A DNA stretch of 64,000 nucleotides from Isoetes taiwanensis (Eukaryota; Streptophyta; Lycopodiopsida; Isoetales; Isoetaceae), in assembly GCA_021234155.1 (NCBI GenBank), contig JAJEKV010000075.1:5248805-5312804 (forward strand). Reading direction: 5' to 3'. The notes below the pieces were generated by a model. It was not told where the DNA came from. It worked only from the letters and a program-made list of their open reading frames with translations, and did no database searches. The translations under genes were made by a program, and so were the position numbers. Shown piece by piece: positions 54,485-64,000 of the stretch. Positions within the stretch are counted from its first letter, which is position 1. Each line of letters starts with the position of its first letter.

Positions 54485-57400
54485 TTATTTGAAAAGAGGA
54501 TCGCTAATTTTTGACATGTGATACACTTTAAGTCTAGCTCGTACAACAATTCGAAACTTGAATTCCTGCAATAACAACAACCAACGAGCAATCCTTCCCC
54601 CGCGGCAAGGCTTGTTGATCAAATACTTCAAAGGTTGGTGGTCAACAACAAATGCAAATTCATTAGCAAGAAGATAATGCCTAAATTTTTGGATCGAAAA
54701 AATCATGCCAAGTGCCTCTACTTGCATAGAATATGGGGTGATCGATATTCTTTTCATCAGCTTGACATAAAATGCTACCTATAGCATAGTTTGATGCATC
54801 AATTAACACATGGAATTCTTTACACCAATCTGGAGACTTTAAAATAGGTGATTTAACTAAGGCTAATTTTAATTCTTCAAATGCTTTTTGACATGCATCA
54901 TTCCAATCATATTCCTTTGATTTTTGCAACAACTTGGTAAGTGGCAAAGCTCGTTGTGCATAATGATCAGTAAAGCGCCTATGATATCCTACGTGCCCTA
55001 GGAAAGCTTGCAACTCTTTAACACTCGTTGGAGGCTGCAAATCAAGGATTTTAGAAGTTTTGTGTGGATCAATCGTAAGACCATGTATCGATACAACAAA
55101 ACCTAGCAAAACACCATGTGTAACCACAAAAGTACATTTCTCCGGATTCAAGGAGATTCCATATTCTCTACAACGCTTAAAGCATAACTCCAATTTACTC
55201 AAATGATAACTCAAGGATCCAAACACAGCAAAGTCATCTAAGAATACCTTCATAAAATCTTGCACAAACTCCTTGAAGGCTTGCGTAATAACCCGCTGGA
55301 ATGTGGCTGGAGCGTTACATAAACCAAAGGGCATCACTCGATAAGCGTAAGTTCCCCAAATAGTTACAAATGTTGTCTTCTCCCTATCTTCTGGTCTAAT
55401 CAATACTTGGTTATGTCCCGAGAATCCATCCATAAATGAATAAACCTCTTGACCCGCTACAGCATCTAACACTTCGTCTGTGAAGGGAATAGGAAAATGG
55501 TCTTTTCGAGTAGCTTCGTTCAACTTTCGATAATCAACACATACACGTATTTTCAAATTTTTCTTATAAACACACACAATAGGTGATACCCATTCACTAT
55601 AATCTACAGGGTAGATAAAGCCAACCTTAAGCAGCTTATCAATCTCCTCGTTAACTGCTTTGGCAAATTTAGGATTAAGTCTATAAGGCTTTTGCACTAC
55701 AGGTTTAGCATTAGCATGAAGCTCAATCTTATGCATACATAAGGACGGATTAATTCCCTTCAAATCATCATATGACCACGCAAAAATGTCCTGATATTTT
55801 GAAAATAAGGCAACACAATTGCCATACAAATCCCCAGTGACATTAGCCCCTAACTTTATTGTCTTTACTTCTCCTCCTTTCCCAAGGTTAATTTCTTGCA
55901 CTTTAGGAGGCTGTGAAAAGGTCTCATATTGACTAATTTCATGCGTAGGTTTCTTTTCCACCTTGATGTCTTGAATTGTGCACTTCGTGAAATAATCAGG
56001 ATATTTATCTTGTTTAATATCTTCTTCTTCTTCTTCTTCCTCACATTCTTTCTCCACTTCAACTTGGTTAACATCTATAACACCCATGAAATTTAGAATT
56101 GTATCCTCCAGATCTACAACTGCGTCATCATTAACTCCGTACACACCTTCTTCTTTCAAGGTCATGTCCTCTTGTGGCTCACTAGAGGATGCTACATTCG
56201 GATATGCACTATCTGCATTATTATCTTGATCATCGCCATCACTACTTTCACTATCCTCGTCATTGGAATCAGATTCTACTTCAAATTGTGCAACAGCTTT
56301 TGGCATTTCACTCACTCTAATTTCCACCCTATTATTTCCATCACCAATAACTAAAATCCCTTTATGCCAATCGTGTATTGCTCTGGCCTGCAACAACCAT
56401 GGTCGGCCTAATAATAATGGATAAGAACATACCGTGGTGGTAGCTTTCAGAACTACATAATCTACATGGAATACAAGATTTGCAATCATAGTTTTTACGC
56501 CTGTAATCATGCCTAAAGGTTTTACTCGTCTCTGATCAGCCATCCTTACTCTAAAATAAACAGGAGAAGGTGCAGGTAGGTCTAATCTTCGAAGAGTTTC
56601 TTCTGGCATAATGTTAACCCCAGATCCGCCGTCAATCACAGCAGAATCTAGCCCTAAATCCCCTATAACAACATGCACAGATGGCGACTTCATATCAAAC
56701 AAGGAGGGCCATATGGAATTAACAGATACGTCCTTTTGCAATCGTAGAGCCGCAGCCACTTCCTTTCTACATGGAGGGGATAAAGACAACAGCTGTGCAA
56801 AAGTGATAGTGGGTCTAATATTGCCTAAATCAGCCAATATATCATAAGTAGGCATATCTTTAGAAAGTTTCAGAATTTTCTTGTATTTCCTTCTACTCCT
56901 TGGTTTCCTAAGTTGCTCTCCAGACTCTTTCTCGTTTGGAAAAGAGGAGTTTCCTGCATCCATAATGCCTTTAAGTTCTTTAAATGTGGGTGTGTCATGC
57001 AAAGTCTCCTTGGGAGTGTCTTGGGTGTCACCCAATCCTAAGAATTCGGGCTTTTCAAATCTCACACGTCTACTCCTTCTCTGATTATTAGGATTTAATT
57101 GCATCTGATAGATAGGGCATGAGTTTTCCTCTATTGGTTCACATAAATTAGAGTCAAGGATTTTTTCTTTCCCCTTAGATCCGTTTTCCATAGATCGTGG
57201 TGACAATACATGTGGACACCTATCTTGTGAATGTAACCCCTGGGTATTGCAAATGCCACACACAGGTTCAAAACCTACTTCTTTTCGTGGATTGGGACAA
57301 TTAGGAGCTATGTGTCCCTCTTCCTGGCATCTGAAACATCTAATAGGTTGTTGGGACCTTGATTGTCGTAGTGCTGGCCTTGAGAACCTATTGGGTATAT

Positions 57401-57587
57401 TATTTCTCCCTTGTGTAGATGGATTAGCAGCATAAACAGGAACTAATGGCGGCATTTGTCCACCGTCTACCATAGCGGGTTGGATATAATAGCTAGGGGT
57501 GCTAGACGGTTTTGAGACAACAGGTCTCACATTTGTCCTCGCTGGATCAACTCTCCTATCTTTTTGGAAATACTTGGTCATTATCAT
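54485..57587 (-). CDS. element D gag end, protease, reverse transcriptase and RNase H
   Basis: A 968-codon open frame (54681-57587) followed by a shifted RNase H tail (54485-54757). From the N terminus: zinc knuckle CFRCQEEGHIAPNC (84-97), a second knuckle CGICNTQGLHSQDRC (110-124), and the protease with VIDGGSGVNIMP (D319) and LLLGRPWL (391-398). An acidic linker follows (438-525). The reverse transcriptase has CVDYRKLN, YSFMDGFSGHN (D720) and FLDDF (782-786), and the RNase H has HVLIDASN (D930). All three domains keep their catalytic residues. One frameshift near 54720 breaks RNase H. The first ATG is within the polyprotein, not its true start. Confidence 0.93.
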
Positions 57588-58560
57588 TATGGTTACTCCT
57601 ACGACAATAATTGCACCATGTCCTAGGCTTGGTCAAAGGACACTCATTGGGAAAATGACCATAACCTTGACATTGAACACACCATACATTGCTACGGGGC
57701 TTGGGCTCTAAATTACGAGGTGTTCTAATTGCAGATAATTGCTTACTCAACTCCTTTTTCAAGACCTCATCAATAGTTTGCCTAATAGTTGTCTGAAGAT
57801 CAGATATAGGAGGCTGATTTGGAGCTATTTGTGGCTGCACCAACCCTCTAGAAGTTGCTCCGTAAGGCATTCTACTATAATCAACTAATTGAGGGGATGC
57901 ATAATGGACATGTATGTCCGAATATTAGGTGTAGCAGCACTTTGCCCCATTGGCGCATAGAAACTAGGGATGCTTGTCATATTAGCATTCATTTGTGGGT
58001 TTCTCATATAATTCATCCCTGCCAGTTCTAGTTGGGATGCAATTTTAATTGCTGCTTCTAAGGACGTAGGGGACTGCATTTTTACATAAAAGCTCATGTG
58101 GCTAGGAAGTCCTTTAGTAAACCATCTAATCTGATATTCGACATCTGGTGGTTTAGGTTTCTTACCCAAGAGTCTACTTAAATCTATTAACATAACTTTG
58201 AATAGACTCGTTTGGCAACATGGTGAAGTCTTGTAATTGTCATCATCCGGGTCTATCTATAAACCCCGCAGTCTAAAAGTTTCTAGAAATGCTTCTTCCA
58301 ATTCCTTCCAAGTAGCATAAGTGGTATTCTTCAATGAGTGGCGATACCACTCTTTGAAGCTCCACCCATCAACGTGGCTGGGAACCATCTTAATCGCTCT
58401 GTGTTTGTATTCTCTTGATTTGCCTCACTCACCGTAAGAAAATGGCTAACATGTGCATCAGGGTCTTCTCCTACCTGACCACTAAAAGTACCATAGCGCA
58501 TGCGCCGATTTAACAGATTGATGTGCTCATATTTTGTGTATTCGTGAACTGTGATTTTCG
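57556..58560 (-). pseudogene. element D gag
   Basis: The frame at 57556-57870 has a further zinc knuckle CVQCQGYGHFPNEC and a partial one (CNYCRRSNHNDND, fourth ligand missing). The frame at 57885-58193 has RWFTKGLPSHMSFYVKM and LEAAIKIASQLE, gag core segments. Higher up (58194-58560) the core continues in other frames. With the two knuckles in the next frame the nucleocapsid has at least three complete CCHC motifs. Confidence 0.75.
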
Positions 58561-58944
58561 TAATGGCTAGTCCTGTGGAATAGTGTTTTTAATCGAAGAT
58601 CTTCCTCCTCTTGTTGTTCTTTGGCGTCTATTATATCTCTCTTGTCTTAATCGAGCTTGCTTTCTCTCTTTGCTCTTTAGTGAATTGTGGATACATACAT
58701 CACAGGTTTTTATGGGTGGCATGTCCCATCTATAATGATGGCACTCTCGCTCTTTCCATTTTTAGCATGGCGCTTCTATCCCCATTTACTATTCCCAGTG
58801 AAGTTTTCCCCTCTTTAATCTCTTAACATAATTTATTCAGCAGCAAGTATGCAAGCAATTATTCAGACAAGCAATAATAATTATTAATCATTCCCGGTTC
58901 TTTCCAGATGCAAGGTTGAGATAATCTCCCTCACTCTAAGCCTG

Positions 58945-58962
58945 GTCCGGGCGAAGCCACCA
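58945..58962 (-). other. putative primer-binding site of element D
   Basis: On the minus strand TGGTGGCTTCGCCCGG begins four bases after the 5' LTR, the usual place and with the required TGG start (complement of a tRNA CCA end). The tRNA was not identified; it is not the initiator-methionine type. Confidence 0.5.
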
Positions 58963-58966
58963 AACA

Positions 58967-59744
58967 TGTAGACGGTTTTCGTGTGTGTAGGAACAACATA
59001 GCCAGCAGATAATTCATTATCAATACACAGGGAGTTGAACCCAGGTATCCAGATATATAGCGATAAGGATTTAAAGATTCACAGCAGACATTTCATAACA
59101 AGTAATATGATAATGAACCAGAGTTATATTCCATAGTTTTAGATCTGAATACACAAAATATTCAACAACATTGCTCCAGTATAAGCTATAATCACAGACA
59201 GTTTGATAACCGGAACCATATTCACAGTTTTAAAATTGAATAACAAAATACTTGATGGACTTATCTCTGAATAGCACAAATGCAAGAACTCCAGGAGATC
59301 TTCTGGAAGACTAGCAAGGGTTCTTCAAGATTCTCAGCAGGATTCGGGCTGGAAGGATTCGGCCTGCTGCCGTGCTCTGAATGCCGCTCCCCTTCAAGCG
59401 ATGGTCTGCTCTCCTATGGCCGCTCCTCCCTTCGTTCCGCTCTCTGCAACCGTAACCTGCTCTTCTGCATTCATACCTTTTCAATTCGAATTAGGGCTTT
59501 TGCTCCTAGCCCTTAGATCATTTCAATCTCCATCCTTGGTTTTATTTTAATAACATCTCTTTCTTCAACCATTCAAATAATATAACCCCTACAAGGTTTA
59601 TAACTTCAGATAACATCCCCACATGCCAATATTGCTAATATGACCCGTTTTGTAAAACTTAGCATGGTAAGATCACATGGCATTGCTCCTTTGATCACAT
59701 TTTCACTCAAAATGCACAATTTTGAACAAATTATTCCTTCTACA
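58967..59744 (-). repeat. 5' LTR of element D
   Basis: 778 bp, from TGTAGACGG to CTTCTACA on the + strand, matching 52630-53415. Confidence 0.95.
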
Positions 59745-59749
59745 AACAT
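59745..59749. repeat. target-site duplication of element D, right copy (AACAT)
   Basis: Exact repeat of 52625-52629. Confidence 0.9.
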
Positions 59750-59848
59750 ATATAAGAAAACAGTACATAGATTATGTGTTGTCCCATTAAAGGTAATGCC
59801 AACCAAAATTACATAGAACTACATACGATGATTCAATGAAATCTAGAA

Positions 59849-61258
59849 CTAAGAGGTCGACCCTTTAACATCTTGTGCTTGGGTATCAAACTCAGGCTCT
59901 GGTCGGTGCTGTAGGAGTAGCACGCTAGGATTAATTGATGAGGCAGCTGATGAAGCTATCTCTGGAGGAACATTTGTAGCCAATGGCGCCGCAACCAGCA
60001 GACTCATGTTCATCCAAGAACCAATCTCATGGTCAAACACTGCAATGGCTAGATCACGATTCACCAGGATGACCTGCTCAAGGTTAGGAGCTAACTTCTT
60101 ATGGCCGGCTGTGGTTGAAAGTGCCCTAAGTGCCCATACAGCCGCCTCTGCTTCAGGTGCAATTGCCTTAGCAAAGAAGAGAACTTGTCTGCTTGTAAAA
60201 GCCGACAAGAAGAACCGGGTAATATGGCATTTCAGCCCCTGAACCATCGGATGGGTTGAAGAGGCCAACTCAGACTCCAAATTCTGGGGCAGTTCCTCCT
60301 CGATGGCAAAGTCCTTCTCCTCCTGAGCATACTGGTTCTCATCATATAAATCCTCCATGGTTGGGTCGTCTTCAATCTTGACGATGACGTCATTGATGTT
60401 GGGCACATGTGGGCCCGTAGCCTGAAAAACCGATTCAGGAATTGAAGATGGGGTATCCTGAATCATTAACTGGCGTAAGGATAAGAGTGTGCTGATAGGC
60501 TCAACATCAAGAGGCTGATAGTTGAGCAGTTGGTGTATCTCCGGCTCATAGACGGGGCGAGAATAATCAACGAAATCATGCTGACCCTGACAATACTCGG
60601 CCAGCTCGTAGAGAAGATGAGCGGTCTTCTGCTTCCCCTTATTGGCGATATGCTGATACGCCCATTGAATGTCGCTCAGCAGCAAATAGTCTTGATCCCC
60701 AACCTTGATGGTAGAAAGCGAGCTTAAGCCGACAAGAGCTTGGCCCTTACTACGGGGTAGAGGCTTCTCTTTGGCCAATTCCCTCCATCTTACGAAGTCG
60801 GCATAGCTTATCTGCTCATCCTCCTCAGGATCTGGAGGAAGTGGGAACTTAGCTTGCTCCAAGGCCGTGTCGGTACCATCAATATACCTATCCATGATAA
60901 GAGCAAGGGCAAACTGGGCCTCAAAGTACAGCCCATTAGAGCCACAATCAATGATGGGGGCGTGCTTAGCACGTCTGAGAATGCCCTTAAGAATGTCATA
61001 ACTATGGCGATCATCCCCAAACATGTGCTCTAAGATGTCCCTATGAAGATAGGGTTGAGGCGGCTCCCCGAAAAACTCTGCCTGGGGCAGGATTTCCTCA
61101 TCATAAAACTCTAGGAAGGTCGCATAGTCAGGGTGTGCACGCATGTTGTCGATGAGATCGACTGTACACTGCAACATGGGATCTAAGAGAGGGTAGGGAA
61201 CCTGAGGATCCCATTGCTCCCCTCTCATGTACCAAGCTAGGCGGCCAGCGTACTCCAT
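59849..61258 (-). CDS. unrecognised protein, 469 residues, uninterrupted
   Basis: A clean frame from ATG 61256-61258 to a TAG just below 59852. An ATG 72 bases upstream is also in frame, but the piece between looks like 5' untranslated sequence (TTAGGGTTTCATC, pyrimidine-rich, ending TCTGCAG just before the ATG). Visible parts: MEYAGRLAWYMRGEQWDPQV at the N terminus; a mainly helical middle (DILEHMFGDDRHSYDILKGI, YFEAQFALALIMDRYID); an acidic part (KIEDDPTMEDLYDENQ); and an alanine-rich end. No signal peptide, membrane segment or known catalytic motif is seen. It could be a host gene, a captured gene, or an upstream ORF of element C. I do not recognise it. Confidence 0.6.
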   Translation of the reverse strand: MEYAGRLAWYMRGEQWDPQVPYPLLDPMLQCTVDLIDNMRAHPDYATFLEFYDEEILPQAEFFGEPPQPYLHRDILEHMFGDDRHSYDILKGILRRAKHAPIIDCGSNGLYFEAQFALALIMDRYIDGTDTALEQAKFPLPPDPEEDEQISYADFVRWRELAKEKPLPRSKGQALVGLSSLSTIKVGDQDYLLLSDIQWAYQHIANKGKQKTAHLLYELAEYCQGQHDFVDYSRPVYEPEIHQLLNYQPLDVEPISTLLSLRQLMIQDTPSSIPESVFQATGPHVPNINDVIVKIEDDPTMEDLYDENQYAQEEKDFAIEEELPQNLESELASSTHPMVQGLKCHITRFFLSAFTSRQVLFFAKAIAPEAEAAVWALRALSTTAGHKKLAPNLEQVILVNRDLAIAVFDHEIGSWMNMSLLVAAPLATNVPPEIASSAASSINPSVLLLQHRPEPEFDTQAQDVKGSTS

Positions 61259-63744
61259 TACTGCAGACGGACGATGGGAGGAAGAAGAAAACAGGAGTAA
61301 GAAATGATGAAACCCTAAAGTGAATGTCACTTTTAAACTTGCTGGGCACGGCGTTCGAGGCGCCAGCTCATTATTATTATGATACTATATTTTATTTATT
61401 TTATTTTTTATTTTTTTTTTCCTTAAAAGAAAGAAAATCACAGTTAAAATAAGAAGTCAAATAGTATCTTCTTTATATTATAATGTTATACCGTAAGTGC
61501 GTAGTGCATCGAGCCTTAGATCCAATGGCTTATATTTGTTTGGCCCATCCGACGGTTGACAAAAAAGGGGGCTTAAGGAAAAAAAAGGGTGTGTTCGCTA
61601 TTTTCTCACTCTGTTTTCTTACGACGAGAGGGCCATGGAAATTCACGAATTGTTGTGCTCCACCGATTTGAATATCTTTTGGCGGCAAATAGATCAGGCC
61701 TGGAAAAACGGCTCTGAAAACGTGATCAATCATGATCAAATGAGGAGGAATTTAGGGTTTCGAATTCTTCATCGCGAATTAGCCCTTCTCGAGTTAGGTT
61801 TAGGGTTGCTGAATTCTTCATCTGTAATTTTCAGAGAGATATAGGTATTCCGATGCTTCATGGCAGCGGAGATTCGACAAGGAGGATTTCGGGGAATCAA
61901 GGAAGCATCTGGATAGCTGCAACAGTTTATTTCGAGGATAGAGGCACGGAAGTAGAGATCTGAAGCTTGAGGCAAAGGTAGCACCTACATTAAGGTTCCT
62001 TTTGAGCGGATTAGCACATGAAAGAAGTGACTTCTTTCCTATATGAGACTTATGGGCGTTTTTCCCACCTTAAGCTTTGTTACAAGCTTTGTACGAGAAA
62101 GGTGGATTTATGAAAAAAATTGTTGTGCTTGCAGAATTGTGGAGCATTTGGCTTCTGCTTAGAACTAGAATATTTCTATAGTTTTATGTTTCTTTCATTC
62201 AAGAGTTTCCTCCGGGATTGTGGTAAACCCTAACATGTTTGCTTTTCATTTTTACGAAACAGATCAATATTTTGATGTTGGAAGATTACCTTTTGGAGCA
62301 AATGCCACCATAGTTTTTTTTTTTTTTTCTGTTGGATCATTTTGAACTGTTCGGGCCTTTTGTAAAAAGGAAACAAATACACTATAACAAACTTCCAACC
62401 CATTTGCTGGAAGCTTTCTCGCCGCATATGGCGTGCACTTTCAAACGAGGATTATCCAACTAAGGAAAATTTGAAGCACGTGTTACCATGGGGTTTCGAT
62501 GTTTCTTTGGAGAGCATTCATTGCCGTGATTCAGGTAGTTGAGCAGCTCTATTGGAAATCTTATGTTCAAAGGTACGTCATGAATATAGGATTGTATACT
62601 TGGCTTAACAGAATTTTAAGTACTAGTAGATATAATACCTAGAATAAGGAACATTTTAAACTGAAAATTCTTATGGACTGAATCGCAAGCATTAGAAGAT
62701 GCGGGATCATAACTTTTTGCACTACATCGAGTGTTAGTGTCATTTGTAACTTTTAAGGTTTCCCCATTGTAATCGTAGAAGCCCGTAGCCACTTCGGTGA
62801 AGTTTATAATGGGTTAATCAAAGCAACAACGGTGTTATAGCCTCCCCTGCTTTTTGCCACCGGATTCTATCCTAGCATCCTTTAGCATGAATGGCAGATC
62901 TAGAAGGTGCCAAAACCTAGCTAAGTTCTCCGATTTGAAGCTCAACCGCGGCAAGCCTATTGTCAAGCTCTTCTTCAGTGAGACCGGTTAAGCTTCCATA
63001 GTCGTGGGTTTCGATTTCCCACTTACTGACAAGACCAATAAGTTGAGCTTTCTCTTGCGGCATCGCCATCTTGAAGTTGAGCTGAAGTTGATTTTTGTTT
63101 TTGAAGCTGTAGTTTGGAATTTTGCTATGCTAGATCGGCTATGGAGTTCCGCAGGTTTTATATCATCCGATTACGGAAAGCACAAGAGATTTAGTTGTGG
63201 AAACCAAAAGCTTACAAGACTTGAAAATGGAGACGGCAAAGCATTTGCACGAAATCTGGTTGTTGTTCCATGAAGTAAACATTTGAAGCACTAGGTATGA
63301 TCAATTAATCTGTGTTTATTTGTCATTTATGTACAGCTGATTTCATGGTTTAGTCTTACCATAATTGCATCCATCAAATGTAAATCATAAAGTTATCATA
63401 ATACAACAACTCAGATTCACATCTTTGGCGGGGAGAGATGCTATGCATATTATCTGTAAGTTGTTTGTATCATGCTTTATGCAATAAAGACTGAAACTTT
63501 GTTACAATGCCATGGCCCTAGCATTGGTATGGAAGCAACGCAAAGTTCGGAGATGTAAGACTTATTCTGACTTTGACTCTTCAATGCATTTTACCAAAAG
63601 AATGAGGCCAGAATGTATCCTCATATTCCCATACTAGAAAAGGGCCCGGCCTGGCATCGAACCTTTTCTTTAACTCTCCTTTCCATTTCGCTGACCGACC
63701 TCCGGCGGTCTACAAGCCTCGGTTTGGGCCCACCCACGTGCCCT
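61259..63744. other. non-coding region right of the unrecognised gene
   Basis: The left end should hold the promoter of the 61258 gene (minus strand): A-rich with ATATAGTATC near 61380, and TTTAGGGTTTC near 61320. On the + strand TTAGGGTTTCG (61752) and TTTAGGGTTG (61800) resemble plant 5' untranslated sequence. AAAGGTAGCA (61976) and AAAGGTACGT (62572) resemble splice donors, so a divergent + gene may start here, but no coding exon could be supported. A short frame at 63004-63273 is unconvincing. Confidence 0.4.
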
Positions 63745-64000
63745 ATCTCCCTCTCTCCTCTCTCTCCTCTCTCTCTTCTCTCTCCTATCTCTTCGCTCTC
63801 TCCTCTCTCCTCTCTCCTCTCTCTTCCCTCACCTCTCCTCTCTCTCTTTTCTCTCCTCTCTCTCCTCTCTGCTCTCCTCTTTCTCTCCTCCCTCCCCTCT
63901 CTTCTCTCTCTCTCCTCTCTCCTCTTTCCTCTCTCCTCTCTCCTCTCTCCTCTCTCCTCTCTCTCTCTTCTTACGTATTCTGTCTCTCTCCTCTCTCTCT
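63745..64000. repeat. CT-rich simple repeat
   Basis: CTCTCTCCTCTCTC-type repeat, almost without purines on the + strand, running to the end of the window. Pyrimidine runs like this are prone to length errors in assemblies. Confidence 0.95.

Larger units (their letters stand above)
52630..59744 (-). mobile_element. Ty3/gypsy element D without integrase
   Basis: A 7,115 bp minus-strand element with near-identical LTRs (52630-53415 and 58967-59744), TGTAGACGG...CTTCTACA ends and a perfect AACAT duplication. Inside are gag, protease, reverse transcriptase and RNase H. Only about 1.07 kb lies between the RNase H end and the 3' LTR, and no integrase motif was found there. It would depend on a related element for integration. 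The LTR similarity and the long open frame make it the youngest insertion here. Confidence 0.92.

Noticed and set aside
61344-61371. TGGCGCC-starting block on the minus strand, reminiscent of a retroelement primer-binding site
   Set aside because: No LTR with TG...CA ends lies beside it, and the internal TTCGA is too close to the end for a tRNA T-loop.
63004-63273. 89-codon + strand frame near the right end
   Set aside because: No family resemblance and no supporting splice or promoter signals; left as unannotated.

Overview
This is plant nuclear DNA. It holds a plant-type BAHD acyltransferase gene (broken), a plant L1-type LINE with a C-terminal RNase H remnant, Ty3/gypsy LTR retrotransposons including a chromodomain-bearing chromovirus, plant-style promoter sequence (TATA boxes, CCGTTGGAT-type motifs), and no bacterial gene organisation. 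The species cannot be told from the sequence. Nearly everything is transposable elements stacked inside one another; most coding regions carry frameshifts and stops.

Layout: (1) 1-178 may be the last exon of a + strand gene. (2) 1299-1966 and 13034-13813 are the two halves of one minus-strand BAHD gene, split by Ty3/gypsy element A (1967-13033). The 5 bp flanks are GATGT/GATCT, and the BAHD frame runs straight across once the element and one 5 bp copy are removed. (3) 13814-16337 is non-coding, with a 31 bp perfect-arm hairpin. (4) 16338-19912 is a 5'-truncated minus-strand L1 LINE; 19913-22105 is a second, plus-strand LINE of another type. (5) 23651-25640 and 46735-about 51790 are the two parts of a minus-strand chromovirus (element C). 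It is interrupted in its 3' untranslated part by element B (25646-46729, perfect 5 bp duplication ATGTC). (6) Element B belongs to the same family as A. It is interrupted inside its extra 3' ORF by a 9,984 bp terminal-inverted-repeat element (28020-38003). Without that insert B is 11,100 bp, against 11,067 bp for A. (7) The TIR element carries a large inverted repeat whose arms are 19 bp minisatellites (30849-31590 and 35692-37235, opposite orientation), enclosing about 310 bp and about 825 bp tandem repeats. (8) 52630-59744 is gypsy element D (perfect duplication AACAT), with a long open gag-pol frame but no recognisable integrase. It splits a region that holds two unrecognised minus-strand coding pieces: 59849-61258, an uninterrupted 469-codon ORF, and 52044-52504, which begins at a good splice acceptor. 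(9) 61259-64000 is non-coding and ends in a CT-rich simple repeat.

The order of events in the middle is clear: C first, then B into C, then the TIR element into B. The most interesting unexplained items are the hairpin-like minisatellite TIR element, the extra 3' coding region of the A/B family, and the unrecognised ORF at 59849-61258. All calls come from reading the sequence and conceptual translations; no database search was run.
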